Positions 17,573 to 25,666 of a stretch of DNA of 64,000 nucleotides are shown one piece after another. This DNA comes from Taurinivorans muris. GTDB lineage: Bacteria > Desulfobacterota > Desulfovibrionia > Desulfovibrionales > Desulfovibrionaceae. Every line of letters begins with the position of its first letter. Position 1 is the stretch's first letter. The notes below the pieces were generated by a model. The model searched no databases. It was not told the origin of the DNA and was given only the letters and a program-made list of their open reading frames with translations. The stretch is from positions 124,001 through 188,000 of the forward strand of contig NZ_CP065938.1 in assembly GCF_025232395.1 (NCBI RefSeq), in the 5' to 3' direction. The translations under genes and the position numbers were made by a program.

Positions 17573-19672
17573 ATGAATCAAAGTAAAAACGCTTTGGGAA
17601 ATTTAAAAAGACGCTATTTGGGCGTGCTGAAAAAATGTTTTTTGCTTGGCACTGTCGGAACCGTTGTTTTGGGGGCTTCGTTGTTCGGCTTGTCTATCTG
17701 CAACGGGTATGCTGCTGTATGGGTAGAGCCAGGGACTGAAGATATTACTTATGTTAACGAGCATAAAGTAATAAATGGAGATGTCATTATAAAAAACTGG
17801 GGGTTTGGTACTGAGGGCTATGATGGATTGGACTCCAGTGGACGTCCCATAGATGGACGTCCCATAGAAGATTTGACTCCTCATCCGGAGTTGGCTTCAT
17901 TGACTGTTAATGGCAATATCACGATTGAGAAAGGCGATCTGAATAATGGTGCTATTTGGGGAAACAGTGTATTTACCCATCAGAACGGCAATTTTGTTGT
18001 CGGCGAGGGTGCCAGGTTTTTTTGGGATAATGAAAACCCGAACAGCACGATAAGCAATTTAACCGTTCATGGCAATTTATATGCCGGTGATTTGAAGACA
18101 ATAGGCGATACCTTGTTTACCAAAAACTCAATGCTGACGGTTTCAGCTTCTGACGCTGTATATGAAAAAATAAATGAAGACGAGGAAAAAGTTTTGGAAC
18201 TTGGAACAAAGACATACTCCTTGATTGGCGATGGGACCAGCACGCTTACCATTGAAGACGGTGCGAAGCTTACGGTTCTGAATGTGAAAGAAGGTTCCGA
18301 GGTTACGGTTGTCAAAGAGTTCGGCAGTATCGACGGAAAATTTCAATCTGCAAACATGCTGCAGTCATTTGAATATGTCAGTTCCGCAGACGGAAGTTTA
18401 ACGGTTAAGGTCATACGAAATTCTCAGGAATTGGAAGAAGCACAAAAATATATCGATTGGGGAACAGTAGAGTTCATTGAATCGGTCATAGGAAATTCCG
18501 CCAATGTCAATGATGAAAATGCAGGAAGAAAGTATATTTCAAGACTGTTTGACAGCAATTTCAATCCTGATGCCAGTTTGGTTGACGCGGCGAAAACAAT
18601 CGAAGAAAACGCGCAGCTGAGCGCGGTGAGCGGCAGTGCCGGCACAGCCGTATACGCTGCGCAGGGGGCTTCCCAAAACACCATGGGACGCATGGGAATA
18701 GGTTCTTCCGTGCAGGTTCAGACGGTGGCGAAGAAAAATGTTCTCATCGCCGACGCAAGCCCTGTTCCTTCCCTCGGTAACGTGTTTTTTGAAACCGTGC
18801 CCGGCTGGGACAAGGGCTTGGGAGTATGGTTCAATCCTATTTATCAGAACAGCCGCGTGCGCGATATGGAAAGCGGTTCTTCAAAAGCGGGATATAACGC
18901 CAATATCGGCGGAGCGAGCTTGGGTTTTGACTATACGGCGGCTTATAATGACAAAACGGATATCCGCGTAGGCGTTCAGGTGCACGGCGGGGGAGGCAAT
19001 TCCCATTCCGTGGACACAATATCCTATGCAAGCAATGATTCCGACTTTATCGGCGGCGGCATTTATGCGGGCGTCCGCCGCGAAATGGGAAGCGGGGCTT
19101 TGTATGTTGCCGCTGATTTGAGTTATACCGCCACCAACAACGAAACAGAGGCGCACACAAACGTCGGCGGCATTGAAGCCGATGTTGACAGCAATACGTT
19201 TATGGCGGGACTCAGCGCCCAATATGATATCAATGTGAACTCTTTCATTGTCAGCCCCGGTATCGGCGTCAAATACATACATTTGAATACCGATGATTAC
19301 CATTCCAAAGTTTTCGGCGAAGCCTTTTTCGACACGAAAATAGAAAGCCAGGATGTGTTAAGCATTCCCGTTTCCATCGGCATTGCGAAGAACTTCATTT
19401 TGAACAACGGTTGGAATATCAGCCCGTCAGCGCGCTTGGGCGTGACATTCAACGCGGGGGATTTGGACTCCGACAGCATAAGCTACCTTGTCGGCACCAA
19501 TGCGAACCCGCTTTCCCTGTCAACAACGGTGCTTGATGACGTTGTCGGAAACGGAACAGTCGGTATTCAGTTCGGCAAGAACAAGATTTCTTTCGGCTTG
19601 GATTATTCCCTTGATGTTTCAGAGCATGTTACGAACCATACGGTCGGAGCCATGGTGCGTTACAGTTTCTAA
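17573..19672 (+). CDS. Autotransporter (type Va) with short passenger and C-terminal beta-barrel
   Basis: 699 residues from ATG 17573 (GAGGTAG 6 bp upstream). An extended signal peptide (about 1-48, a basic region then GTVGTVVLGASLFGLSI, cleavage near GYAA-VW) leads to a beta-helix-like passenger with repeated short strands (SLTVNGNITIEKG, STLTIEDGAKLTVLN). A helical linker (about 300-375) and an outer-membrane barrel (about 405-699) follow, ending in VRYSF with the usual C-terminal aromatic. The passenger is short, about 330 residues, with no protease triad, so adhesion is a guess. A 15-bp in-frame tandem duplication lies at 17839-17868. It is monocistronic. Confidence 0.9.
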   Translation: MNQSKNALGNLKRRYLGVLKKCFLLGTVGTVVLGASLFGLSICNGYAAVWVEPGTEDITYVNEHKVINGDVIIKNWGFGTEGYDGLDSSGRPIDGRPIEDLTPHPELASLTVNGNITIEKGDLNNGAIWGNSVFTHQNGNFVVGEGARFFWDNENPNSTISNLTVHGNLYAGDLKTIGDTLFTKNSMLTVSASDAVYEKINEDEEKVLELGTKTYSLIGDGTSTLTIEDGAKLTVLNVKEGSEVTVVKEFGSIDGKFQSANMLQSFEYVSSADGSLTVKVIRNSQELEEAQKYIDWGTVEFIESVIGNSANVNDENAGRKYISRLFDSNFNPDASLVDAAKTIEENAQLSAVSGSAGTAVYAAQGASQNTMGRMGIGSSVQVQTVAKKNVLIADASPVPSLGNVFFETVPGWDKGLGVWFNPIYQNSRVRDMESGSSKAGYNANIGGASLGFDYTAAYNDKTDIRVGVQVHGGGGNSHSVDTISYASNDSDFIGGGIYAGVRREMGSGALYVAADLSYTATNNETEAHTNVGGIEADVDSNTFMAGLSAQYDINVNSFIVSPGIGVKYIHLNTDDYHSKVFGEAFFDTKIESQDVLSIPVSIGIAKNFILNNGWNISPSARLGVTFNAGDLDSDSISYLVGTNANPLSLSTTVLDDVVGNGTVGIQFGKNKISFGLDYSLDVSEHVTNHTVGAMVRYSF
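17839..17868 (+). repeat. Two-copy 15-bp in-frame tandem repeat in the passenger
   Basis: TGGACGTCCCATAGA occurs twice head to tail, encoding repeated G-R-P-I-(D/E). Copy-number change would add or remove five residues without a frameshift. Confidence 0.85.
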
Positions 19673-19701
19673 CATGAAAACCGGTGCCTGACGGCATGAC
19701 A

Positions 19702-19742
19702 AAACAAATCCCTTTCCGTTTCGGCGGAAAGGGACTTGTTTT
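19702..19742 (+). terminator. Rho-independent terminator of the autotransporter gene
   Basis: CCCTTTCCG (19710-19718) pairs with CGGAAAGGG (19725-19733), extended by AACAA/TTGTT, then TTTT. The following 180 bp up to the proB stop hold only a dubious short open frame. Confidence 0.75.
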
Positions 19743-19921
19743 ATGCTTGTCCGAGTTTGTCGGGTATTTTGTAAATATGATTGTTTGGCGGATATATTCG
19801 CCTTATGGGAAAGCGGAACATACGGGGAAAATACGTTATGAATGAATTGCCCTGTTACGGAACCGATAAAAACGGCGAAGCAATGAACGGTATCGGAACC
19901 ATGTTTGCAAAGCCGTCAATA

Positions 19922-21058
19922 TTAAATAGCGGCGTGCAGAAGAAGATTATTCCTATGGATTACTTCCGGATAATGGGCATTGCCAAGGGTTGCCGCAACT
20001 TCCAATCTGCTTAGTCCTTTTATTTTTTTTAGTTCGGAAGCGGAATAATTGGAAAGCCCTACGGCAATTTTTTGATTTTGATATACGACGGCGACGAGCG
20101 CTCCCGTTCCGAAATTGCCTTCGACTTGCGTAATGCCGGCAGGCAGAAGGCTCTTGCCTTTTTCATTCAGGGCGAGGTACGCTCCGTCGTCAATCGTGAG
20201 CGTTCCCTGCGTTTCTGATTGATAAGCAAGCCAATATTTGCGGCGGGAAACAGGTTCCCGGGTCGGATAAATCCACGTGCCTGTTTTTTCCCCTTGCAGG
20301 GCGCGCAGAATAATATCAGGTTTTTTCCCCGGAATGATAAATGTCGGAACGCCAAGCTGGGCGGAGCGTCTGGCTGAAAGAAGTTTTGAGTACATGCCGC
20401 CGGTGCCGACGCTTGTTTTTCCTCCGCACAGCTCATCAAGGTTTAAATCTTGGATATTATCGATATATTCCATGATTTCAATAGGTTCCTGCTGATGTTT
20501 GAGAGGGTTTTTCGCAAGAACGCCCTCGGTGGAGGTAAGGTTAACGGAAAGGTCGGCTTCCACTATATTGCAAAGCAGGCTTGCCAATGCGTCGTTATCG
20601 CCGAATTTAAGTTCGTGAATGACAACCGTATCGTTTTCGTTGACAATGGGCACGACATTCCATTGCAAAAGCTGCTGGAACGTGTTTTTCGCATTGAGAA
20701 AGCGTTCCCGGCTGCGTAAATCGTCACGGGTAAGTAAAACTTGGGCACAAAGGATACCGTGTTCTTGAAAAAGGACTTCGTATTCATGCATGAGCCTGCC
20801 TTGACCAATGGCGGCAGCCCCTTGCTTTCCTGATAAGCCTTCAATTTTATGGTCTTTTCCCAAGGCTTTTTTTCCCGCTGCTACTGCCCCGGAACTGACA
20901 AGGCAGATTTTTTTGCCCATTTTGTGCAGTTTGGCAATTTGCCCGACCAAGTTTTTAAGCACGGAAAAGGAAAGTCCGTTTTCGTCAGTCAGGACAGCCG
21001 AACCGACTTTGATAATGATGCATTTTGCGTTTTGCAGGGCGGTATCTTTGGTTATCAT
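19922..21058 (-). CDS. proB: Glutamate 5-kinase
   Basis: 378 residues from ATG 21058; an in-frame TTG two codons earlier overlaps the obg stop. The N-terminal amino-acid kinase domain shows IIIKVGSAVLT, LVSSGAVAAGKKALG, NENDTV and FGDNDALAS, then TSVGTGGMYSKL. A C-terminal PUA domain follows (about 275-365, with KSLLPAGITQVEGNF). It phosphorylates glutamate in proline synthesis. It is the last gene of rplU-rpmA-obg-proB, a typical Desulfovibrio order. proC lies elsewhere in the window (41129-41926). Confidence 0.95.
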   Translation of the reverse strand: MITKDTALQNAKCIIIKVGSAVLTDENGLSFSVLKNLVGQIAKLHKMGKKICLVSSGAVAAGKKALGKDHKIEGLSGKQGAAAIGQGRLMHEYEVLFQEHGILCAQVLLTRDDLRSRERFLNAKNTFQQLLQWNVVPIVNENDTVVIHELKFGDNDALASLLCNIVEADLSVNLTSTEGVLAKNPLKHQQEPIEIMEYIDNIQDLNLDELCGGKTSVGTGGMYSKLLSARRSAQLGVPTFIIPGKKPDIILRALQGEKTGTWIYPTREPVSRRKYWLAYQSETQGTLTIDDGAYLALNEKGKSLLPAGITQVEGNFGTGALVAVVYQNQKIAVGLSNYSASELKKIKGLSRLEVAATLGNAHYPEVIHRNNLLLHAAI

Positions 21059-21060
21059 GG

Positions 21061-22164
21061 TCAATCCCGTACGTAATACACTTCAATTTCAGGAAATTCT
21101 TCATTTTCAAGCAGTTCGTCTTCCTGATAATGAATAAGCGCTTCATTGAGTTCAAGTTCGCCGCGAAGTTTCCACATTTCACGCACAAGTTCCTCCAAGC
21201 CTGTGCCTTCTTTGGCGCTGATAAAGAACATCCTGCGTTTCTCCTTTCTGGCTAATTCTCTGATTTCCTTGAGTTCTTCTTCTGACAATAAGTCAATCTT
21301 ATTGATGACTTCGATTTGTTTTCTTTTGGAAAGTTCCGGGTCGAAAAGGCGCAGTTCTTCATTAATCAAATCAAAGCCTGCAAAAGGGTAATCGTTTTTG
21401 TTGATGTCTTGGGCGGATAAGATGTGCACGAGAAAACGGGTCCGTTCAACGTGTTTTAAAAATCTGTCCCCAAGTCCGAGCCCGGTATGGGCTCCTTCGA
21501 TGAGTCCGGGAATATCCGCAATGATCATTCTGGAATCCGGGTCAAATTCATCAATAATGACGCCAAGATTGGGGCTTAGGGTGGTGAAAGGGTAATCGGC
21601 GATTTTAGGCCGTGCGGCGGAAATTTGGGATAAGAAGGTTGATTTGCCTGCATTCGGTAAGCCAAGCAGTCCTGCGTCCGCCAGGATTTTAAGTTCAAGA
21701 CGGAGGGATTTCGTTTCGCCTTCTTCGCCTTTTTGGGCGAACCGCGGCGCCCTGTTGGTGGAGGATTTGAAATGTTCGTTGCCTTTGCCGCCCCGTCCGC
21801 CTTTGGCAATCAAAATACAGGCTTCCGGGTCGGAAAGGTCGGCAATGAGAAGTTCTTCAAATTCCGTCCGTTCAAAAATCTGCGTGCCGACAGGAAATTC
21901 CAAAATAAGATCTTCGCCCTTGCGTCCGTCGCATTGGCTTCCTTGTCCGTCGCTGCCGTTTTTGGCTTCATAGACACGTTTTAAACGGAAATCATAAAGG
22001 GAGTGCAGGCGATTTGTCGCTTTTGCATAAATGGACGCGCCATCGCCGCCGTTTCCGCCGTCCGGACCGCCGCGGGGAATAAATTTCTCACGTCTGAAAG
22101 ACATACAGCCATTTCCGCCTTTACCTGCTTTCACTTGGATAAGGGCTTCATCAACAAAACGCAT
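21061..22164 (-). CDS. obg: GTPase Obg/CgtA
   Basis: 367 residues. A glycine-rich Obg fold (1-157; GKGGNGCMSFRREKFIPRGGPDGGNGGDG region) precedes a G domain with G1 GLPNAGKST near residues 167-175, G3 DIPGLIEGA, G4 NKID and G5 SAKEG. The acidic C-terminal tail (NEEFPEIEVYYVRD) is short, without a TGS-like OCT domain. It is needed for 50S maturation and stress control in relatives. It is placed after the L27 gene as in most bacteria, with its stop 2 bp from the proB ATG. Confidence 0.97.
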   Translation of the reverse strand: MRFVDEALIQVKAGKGGNGCMSFRREKFIPRGGPDGGNGGDGASIYAKATNRLHSLYDFRLKRVYEAKNGSDGQGSQCDGRKGEDLILEFPVGTQIFERTEFEELLIADLSDPEACILIAKGGRGGKGNEHFKSSTNRAPRFAQKGEEGETKSLRLELKILADAGLLGLPNAGKSTFLSQISAARPKIADYPFTTLSPNLGVIIDEFDPDSRMIIADIPGLIEGAHTGLGLGDRFLKHVERTRFLVHILSAQDINKNDYPFAGFDLINEELRLFDPELSKRKQIEVINKIDLLSEEELKEIRELARKEKRRMFFISAKEGTGLEELVREMWKLRGELELNEALIHYQEDELLENEEFPEIEVYYVRD

Positions 22165-22189
22165 AGGTTCTCCGTTTGTATGAAATTAG

Positions 22190-22222
22190 AAAAGGCGAGA
22201 AGAAAGCCCTCTTCTCGCCTGA
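22190..22222 (-). terminator. Hairpin between rpmA and obg, probable attenuator
   Basis: AGGCGAGAAGA (22193-22203) and TCTTCTCGCCT (22210-22220) form an 11-bp stem. Read leftward it is followed by TTTCTAATTTC. It would lower obg-proB expression relative to the ribosomal protein genes. Confidence 0.6.
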
Positions 22223-22241
22223 CAATACATATTTGCTAAAA

Positions 22242-22520
22242 TTATGCAGTTGCAGCTTCGGCAGGAACAATATGCACGCGTTTGTGTTCTTTGCGTTTGC
22301 GTACAAATGTTTCAAATTGAACGGTACCTTCTATTTTAGCGAAAAGGGTATAGTCACGACCCATACCGACATTTTCGCCAGGGAAAATACGTGTGCCGAG
22401 TTGGCGAACCAAAATATTTCCAGCGAGAACTTTTTGACCGCCGAAGCGTTTTACGCCACGTCTTTGTCCTGCACTATCACGACCGTTACGGGAACTCCCG
22501 CCTGCTTTCTTATGAGCCAT
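22242..22520 (-). CDS. rpmA: 50S ribosomal protein L27
   Basis: 92 residues starting [16 protein letters not shown], with [21 protein letters not shown] and the rest of the L27 signature. There is no Firmicutes-type cleavable N-terminal extension. It lies 18 bp after rplU. Confidence 0.98.
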   Translation of the reverse strand: MAHKKAGGSSRNGRDSAGQRRGVKRFGGQKVLAGNILVRQLGTRIFPGENVGMGRDYTLFAKIEGTVQFETFVRKRKEHKRVHIVPAEAATA

Positions 22521-22538
22521 GATTAACTCCTTTTATTC

Positions 22539-22847
22539 TTACGCGTTAATGCCCGTAATGGTGAGGGCAGTGTAATCCTGACGGTGACCTTGGGTCTTGC
22601 GGTAGGATTTACGGCGATGTTTTTTGAAAACGATGACTTTTTCTCCGCGACCGTGTTCGATAACCTTAGCAGTTACTTTCGCACCGTCGATATATGGAGC
22701 ACCAAATTTTGCATTGTCTCCGCCGAGCATGACAACATGGTCAAATGTCACTTCGTTGCCAATTTCAGCAGCAAGTCTGTCAATAACAATTTTATTGCCT
22801 TCTTGAACACGGAATTGCTTTCCGCAAGTTTCGATAATAGCGTACAT
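22539..22847 (-). CDS. rplU: 50S ribosomal protein L21
   Basis: 102 residues: MYAIIETCGKQFRVQEG at the start and HRRKSYRKTQGHRQDYT near the end, both L21 hallmarks. It heads the leftward rplU-rpmA-obg-proB operon, with GGAGG upstream and a promoter at 22875-22903. Confidence 0.98.
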   Translation of the reverse strand: MYAIIETCGKQFRVQEGNKIVIDRLAAEIGNEVTFDHVVMLGGDNAKFGAPYIDGAKVTAKVIEHGRGEKVIVFKKHRRKSYRKTQGHRQDYTALTITGINA

Positions 22848-22874
22848 TCAAACCTCCGAAAAAAAGAGAAGTGA

Positions 22875-22903
22875 AAAATAGCGTGACAATAGAAAAAAGT
22901 CAA
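22875..22903 (-). promoter_or_regulatory. Sigma-70 promoter of the rplU operon
   Basis: Read leftward: TTGACT (22903-22898), 17-bp spacer, TATTTT (22880-22875). Confidence 0.65.
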
Positions 22904-22942
22904 GAATTTTTTCCCTTTTTTCGTTCTTAGAAAAATAATTTA

Positions 22943-22958
22943 TTCATGCGAGCATGAA
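22943..22958. repeat. Perfect inverted repeat upstream of the rplU promoter
   Basis: TTCATGC-GA-GCATGAA. Read leftward it is followed by TAAATTATTTTTC, so it may end the small membrane protein transcript, or be a regulatory site for rplU. A looser stem (GCCATAAG/CTTACGGC, 22973-23008) lies between it and the small gene. Confidence 0.4.
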
Positions 22959-23020
22959 GTATTTTTATTAATGCCATAAGCTTGGTGTACGGGGAAACTT
23001 ACGGCAATGCTAAAAATGGC

Positions 23021-23161
23021 TTAGTGGTGAACGTGTTCACCTTTTTTAATTCTGTAAATGATTGCGGCTAACATGATGGCAAAATAAATGAAAATCAGAC
23101 TAACTCCAAGAACGCCTTGAGGGGTTGAGTGCATAACATTTTCCATAAGTTGTCCGAACAT
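23021..23161 (-). CDS. 46-residue single-span membrane protein, unknown function
   Basis: A short leftward gene supported by a near-perfect ribosome site (AAAGGAGG, 7 bp before the ATG) and a clean protein plan. An N-terminal amphipathic part (MFGQLMENVMHSTPQG) is followed by one membrane helix (VLGVSLIFIYFAIMLAAIIY) and a basic, His-rich tail (RIKKGEHVHH). It lies between the sigma-54 activator gene and rplU, with terminator-like hairpins on both sides, so it is probably transcribed alone. I do not recognise the family. Its last codons coincide with a palindrome (GGTGAAC-GT-GTTCACC). Confidence 0.7.
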   Translation of the reverse strand: MFGQLMENVMHSTPQGVLGVSLIFIYFAIMLAAIIYRIKKGEHVHH

Positions 23162-23429
23162 GTAAACCTCCTTTCATCCTCTGCGTGAGGGTAATGGCAC
23201 ACAGCGAACGAACAATACTGGCTTAAATTTTTTCTCAGGTCAAGCAAAAAAAGGAGAATTTTCAATTTTGCCCGTTCTTTTCGCTTCGTTTTTTTATGAA
23301 ACGTTTTTGTGGTGTCGTTTTGCCGCGGCATGGAATTTTTCATAAGGTTAAATATCCTAAAACCGAAAAGATTTCGTATTGGGACAACGTTCCCAAATTG
23401 GTCTGCCAAAAAATCAAATTGCAAAGCGT

Positions 23430-23471
23430 AAAAAACATAGTCAACCTCGCTTGTTGTCGTATGGGTTGACT
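23430..23471 (-). terminator. Rho-independent terminator of the sigma-54 activator gene
   Basis: AGTCAACC (23439-23446) pairs with GGTTGACT (23464-23471); read leftward it is followed by ATGTTTTTT. A second hairpin, TACGTCA/TGACGTA (23484-23502), lies between it and the stop. The rest of 23162-23429 shows nothing recognisable apart from the ribosome site of the small gene. Confidence 0.6.
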
Positions 23472-23512
23472 GTACTATGCGCATACGTCAAAAACTGACG
23501 TAGGTTAGAAAA

Positions 23513-25408
23513 TTATTTTTCTTGATGGGAAATGCGGTATTTTTCCAGTTTGCGGTAGAGCGTGGGACGGCTTATGCCCAAACTTTTCGCGCAGGAACTC
23601 ATATTGCCCCGGTGTTTTTGCAGGCTTTCGGAAATGATGTTTTTTTCCATTTCATCAAGAGTCAGGTTTCTTATTGCTGTGCCGTCCGCATTGTTTTTTT
23701 CTATTCCGAAATGTTCCGCTTTTATGGTTTTGCCGTCCGCCAAATGTATAGCCCTTTCAATGGCGCTTTCCAGCTGTCGGACGTTTCCGGGCCAAGAATA
23801 ATTGACAATAAGATTATAAATGTTGGGAGCGAGGCATTTGCGGGTGTCAAGGTTGCCGAAGCGTTTAAAAAAATAATCGACAAGAAGGGGAATGTCATCT
23901 CTGCGTTCCCTAAGAGGGGGAATGAGAATTGATAATGTTGTGATACGGTAAAACAAATCCGGTCTGAAGCATTCTTTTTCGATTTCTTTTTTTAAATCCT
24001 TATTTGTGGCTGAAATGATGCGTATATCGATAGGAATTGTTCTTATTCCGCCCACACGGCGGATTTCACCTGTCTGCAAGGCGCGCAGGAGCTTCACTTG
24101 CATATTGAATGGCATGTCCCCTATTTCATCAAGAAAAAGGGTACCGGTATCAGCCAGTTCCAATTTTCCCGGTCTGCCGCCTTTTTGCGCACCCGTAAAA
24201 GCCCCTTCTTCATAGCCGAACAGTTCGCTTTCCAGAAGCTCGCTCGGAATTGCCCCGCAGTTCAGAGCGACAAAAGGTCTGTCGCTTCTGTCGCCGGCAT
24301 TGTGTATAGCTTGGGCAAAGAGTTCTTTGCCTGTTCCTGTTTCGCCGTAAATAAGCAGCGAGGCGGTATTTTTCGCTGCGATTTTTGCAATTTCAAGAGC
24401 TTCCAAAAGCTTCGGACTTGTGCCGACAATAGCGTCAAAAGTGAAATGGGCTTTGGAGCCCGTCATTTCCATTGCCAATTGCATCATTTCCTTTTTTTCG
24501 GTAATAGTGAGGATTGCCCCCACGATTTCGCCGTTTTTCATGATGACGGGGTCGAGGGCGAGAAAGCCGTTTCCTTTATTGGTGCTGATTTCTCTGGCGA
24601 GAAAGCGTTTTCCTTTATGCAACACCTGTTCAAAATTGAAATTTGTTTTTGTAAGCGAGGAAAAAGGTTTTCCAATGCAATTTTTGTCCAGTTCAAATAT
24701 GCAGCGGGCTTTTTGATTGGTTTGCACAATACGGCCCTTCGGGTCGACCGTGACAATACCTTTTGTGCCGGCTTCAAGCAGTGCGGACATATATTTGTTT
24801 TTAATCGCTAGTTCCTTGGAATGGCGCTGCTCTTTTAAATGTGAAGTAACCGCTTCCGCCGCCTGACAAACGAGCCCTAAGGTATGGATATGCATTTTTT
24901 CCGTATAGCCGCTTAATGAAATGACGCCCAAGAGCGAGCCGTCTATATCAAAAACAGGAGCGCCGGAGTTGCTGATGTTTTGCGCCAAGGTCGCATACAT
25001 CTCATTTCCCGGTATATAGATAGGTTTTTTATCTTCAAGGGTAAGCCCGATGGCGCATGTGCCCATATCTTTTTCCGTCCAGCGGTAGCTTGGAATGCAG
25101 TTTCTGTTTTTAAAATGTTCCACAAGGTCGGTATCACCGATGATATAAAGCACATAACCGTCCTTATCCGCCAAAGCCATGCAGAAACCCGTTCCCTGCA
25201 GCAGCGTGTAAAGCTTGTCGATTTGCTCTTTTGCAACGGTATAAAAAGTTTTTTGGTTTTCGATGCGTTCTTCAAGTTCCTTTGCCGTGAGCCTTGTTGA
25301 TTCCGGCGCTTTGGTAAGGTTGGGGTCAATGTTGTATTTTTTTGAACGCTTATGTGAAGAGGCTATGGCTAAAGCCATATCTTGCAGGTTTTTGGGCAAA
25401 ACGGGCAT
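23513..25408 (-). CDS. Sigma-54-dependent enhancer-binding activator (GAF-PAS-AAA+-Fis, AcoR type)
   Basis: 631 residues from ATG 25408. The frame extends to 25480, but the downstream ATG has AAGGA and leaves two operators outside the gene. A GAF-like domain (about 60-185) and a PAS domain (about 205-320) precede the AAA+ module: Walker A GETGTGKE (about 355-362), the sigma-54 contact loop GAFTGA (about 402-407), DEIGDM and the R fingers. The C-terminal Fis-type HTH (MSSCAKSLGISRPTLYRKL) binds DNA. There is no receiver domain, so it probably senses a ligand directly. It faces the TctBAC-dehydrogenase operon, whose -24/-12 promoter and three inverted repeats make it the likely activator. Confidence 0.93.
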   Translation of the reverse strand: MPVLPKNLQDMALAIASSHKRSKKYNIDPNLTKAPESTRLTAKELEERIENQKTFYTVAKEQIDKLYTLLQGTGFCMALADKDGYVLYIIGDTDLVEHFKNRNCIPSYRWTEKDMGTCAIGLTLEDKKPIYIPGNEMYATLAQNISNSGAPVFDIDGSLLGVISLSGYTEKMHIHTLGLVCQAAEAVTSHLKEQRHSKELAIKNKYMSALLEAGTKGIVTVDPKGRIVQTNQKARCIFELDKNCIGKPFSSLTKTNFNFEQVLHKGKRFLAREISTNKGNGFLALDPVIMKNGEIVGAILTITEKKEMMQLAMEMTGSKAHFTFDAIVGTSPKLLEALEIAKIAAKNTASLLIYGETGTGKELFAQAIHNAGDRSDRPFVALNCGAIPSELLESELFGYEEGAFTGAQKGGRPGKLELADTGTLFLDEIGDMPFNMQVKLLRALQTGEIRRVGGIRTIPIDIRIISATNKDLKKEIEKECFRPDLFYRITTLSILIPPLRERRDDIPLLVDYFFKRFGNLDTRKCLAPNIYNLIVNYSWPGNVRQLESAIERAIHLADGKTIKAEHFGIEKNNADGTAIRNLTLDEMEKNIISESLQKHRGNMSSCAKSLGISRPTLYRKLEKYRISHQEK

Positions 25409-25424
25409 GGCATGTCCTTTTTTG

Positions 25425-25441
25425 TGTAAAAAAATATTACA
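25425..25441. promoter_or_regulatory. TGTAA-N7-TTACA operator, copy 1
   Basis: A 17-bp inverted repeat 16 bp upstream of the activator start codon, so it would overlap that gene's own expression signals. It lies about 185-200 bp from the -24 element of the divergent operon. Confidence 0.6.
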
Positions 25442-25442
25442 G

Positions 25443-25459
25443 TGTAAAATTTTATTACA
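25443..25459. promoter_or_regulatory. TGTAA-N7-TTACA operator, copy 2
   Basis: The same arms and spacing as copy 1, one base away from it, so the two form an adjacent pair (centre to centre 18 bp). Confidence 0.6.
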
Positions 25460-25532
25460 TTTATTCAATGTTTTTGTCAAGTGTTGAAATTAGGGCAAAT
25501 GGGAATGTTCAGTTTTGAAAAATGGATTTTGC

Positions 25533-25549
25533 TGTAATGTTTTGTTACA
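25533..25549. promoter_or_regulatory. TGTAA-N7-TTACA operator, copy 3 (upstream activating site)
   Basis: The same 17-bp repeat, 76 bp upstream of the -24 GG. That is within the range typical for enhancer sites of sigma-54 activators. Confidence 0.6.
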
Positions 25550-25623
25550 ATAATTGCGTTTTATTTTTAAGCGTTGTTAATCTGATGTTGTATAACTTAT
25601 TGAAAATGAAAATGAAATTATTT

Positions 25624-25640
25624 TGGCATGAAATATGCTT
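25624..25640 (+). promoter_or_regulatory. Sigma-54 (-24/-12) promoter
   Basis: TGGCATGAAATATGCTT has GG (25625-25626) and GC (25637-25638) exactly 12 bp apart, matching the RpoN consensus TGGCAC-N5-TTGCW in most positions. Transcription would start near 25650, just ahead of the GAGGAGG ribosome site of the racemase-like gene. Confidence 0.7.
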
Positions 25641-25666
25641 CATATATTGGCAGAGGAGGTATCGCT

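Noticed and set aside
19781-20014. Rightward 77-codon open frame after the autotransporter
   Set aside because: It runs into the 3' end of proB on the other strand, has no convincing ribosome site or promoter, and encodes nothing recognisable.
25409-25480. 24-codon N-terminal extension of the sigma-54 activator
   Set aside because: It would place two of the three operators inside the coding region and has no ribosome site; ATG 25408 has AAGGA and a normal family start.
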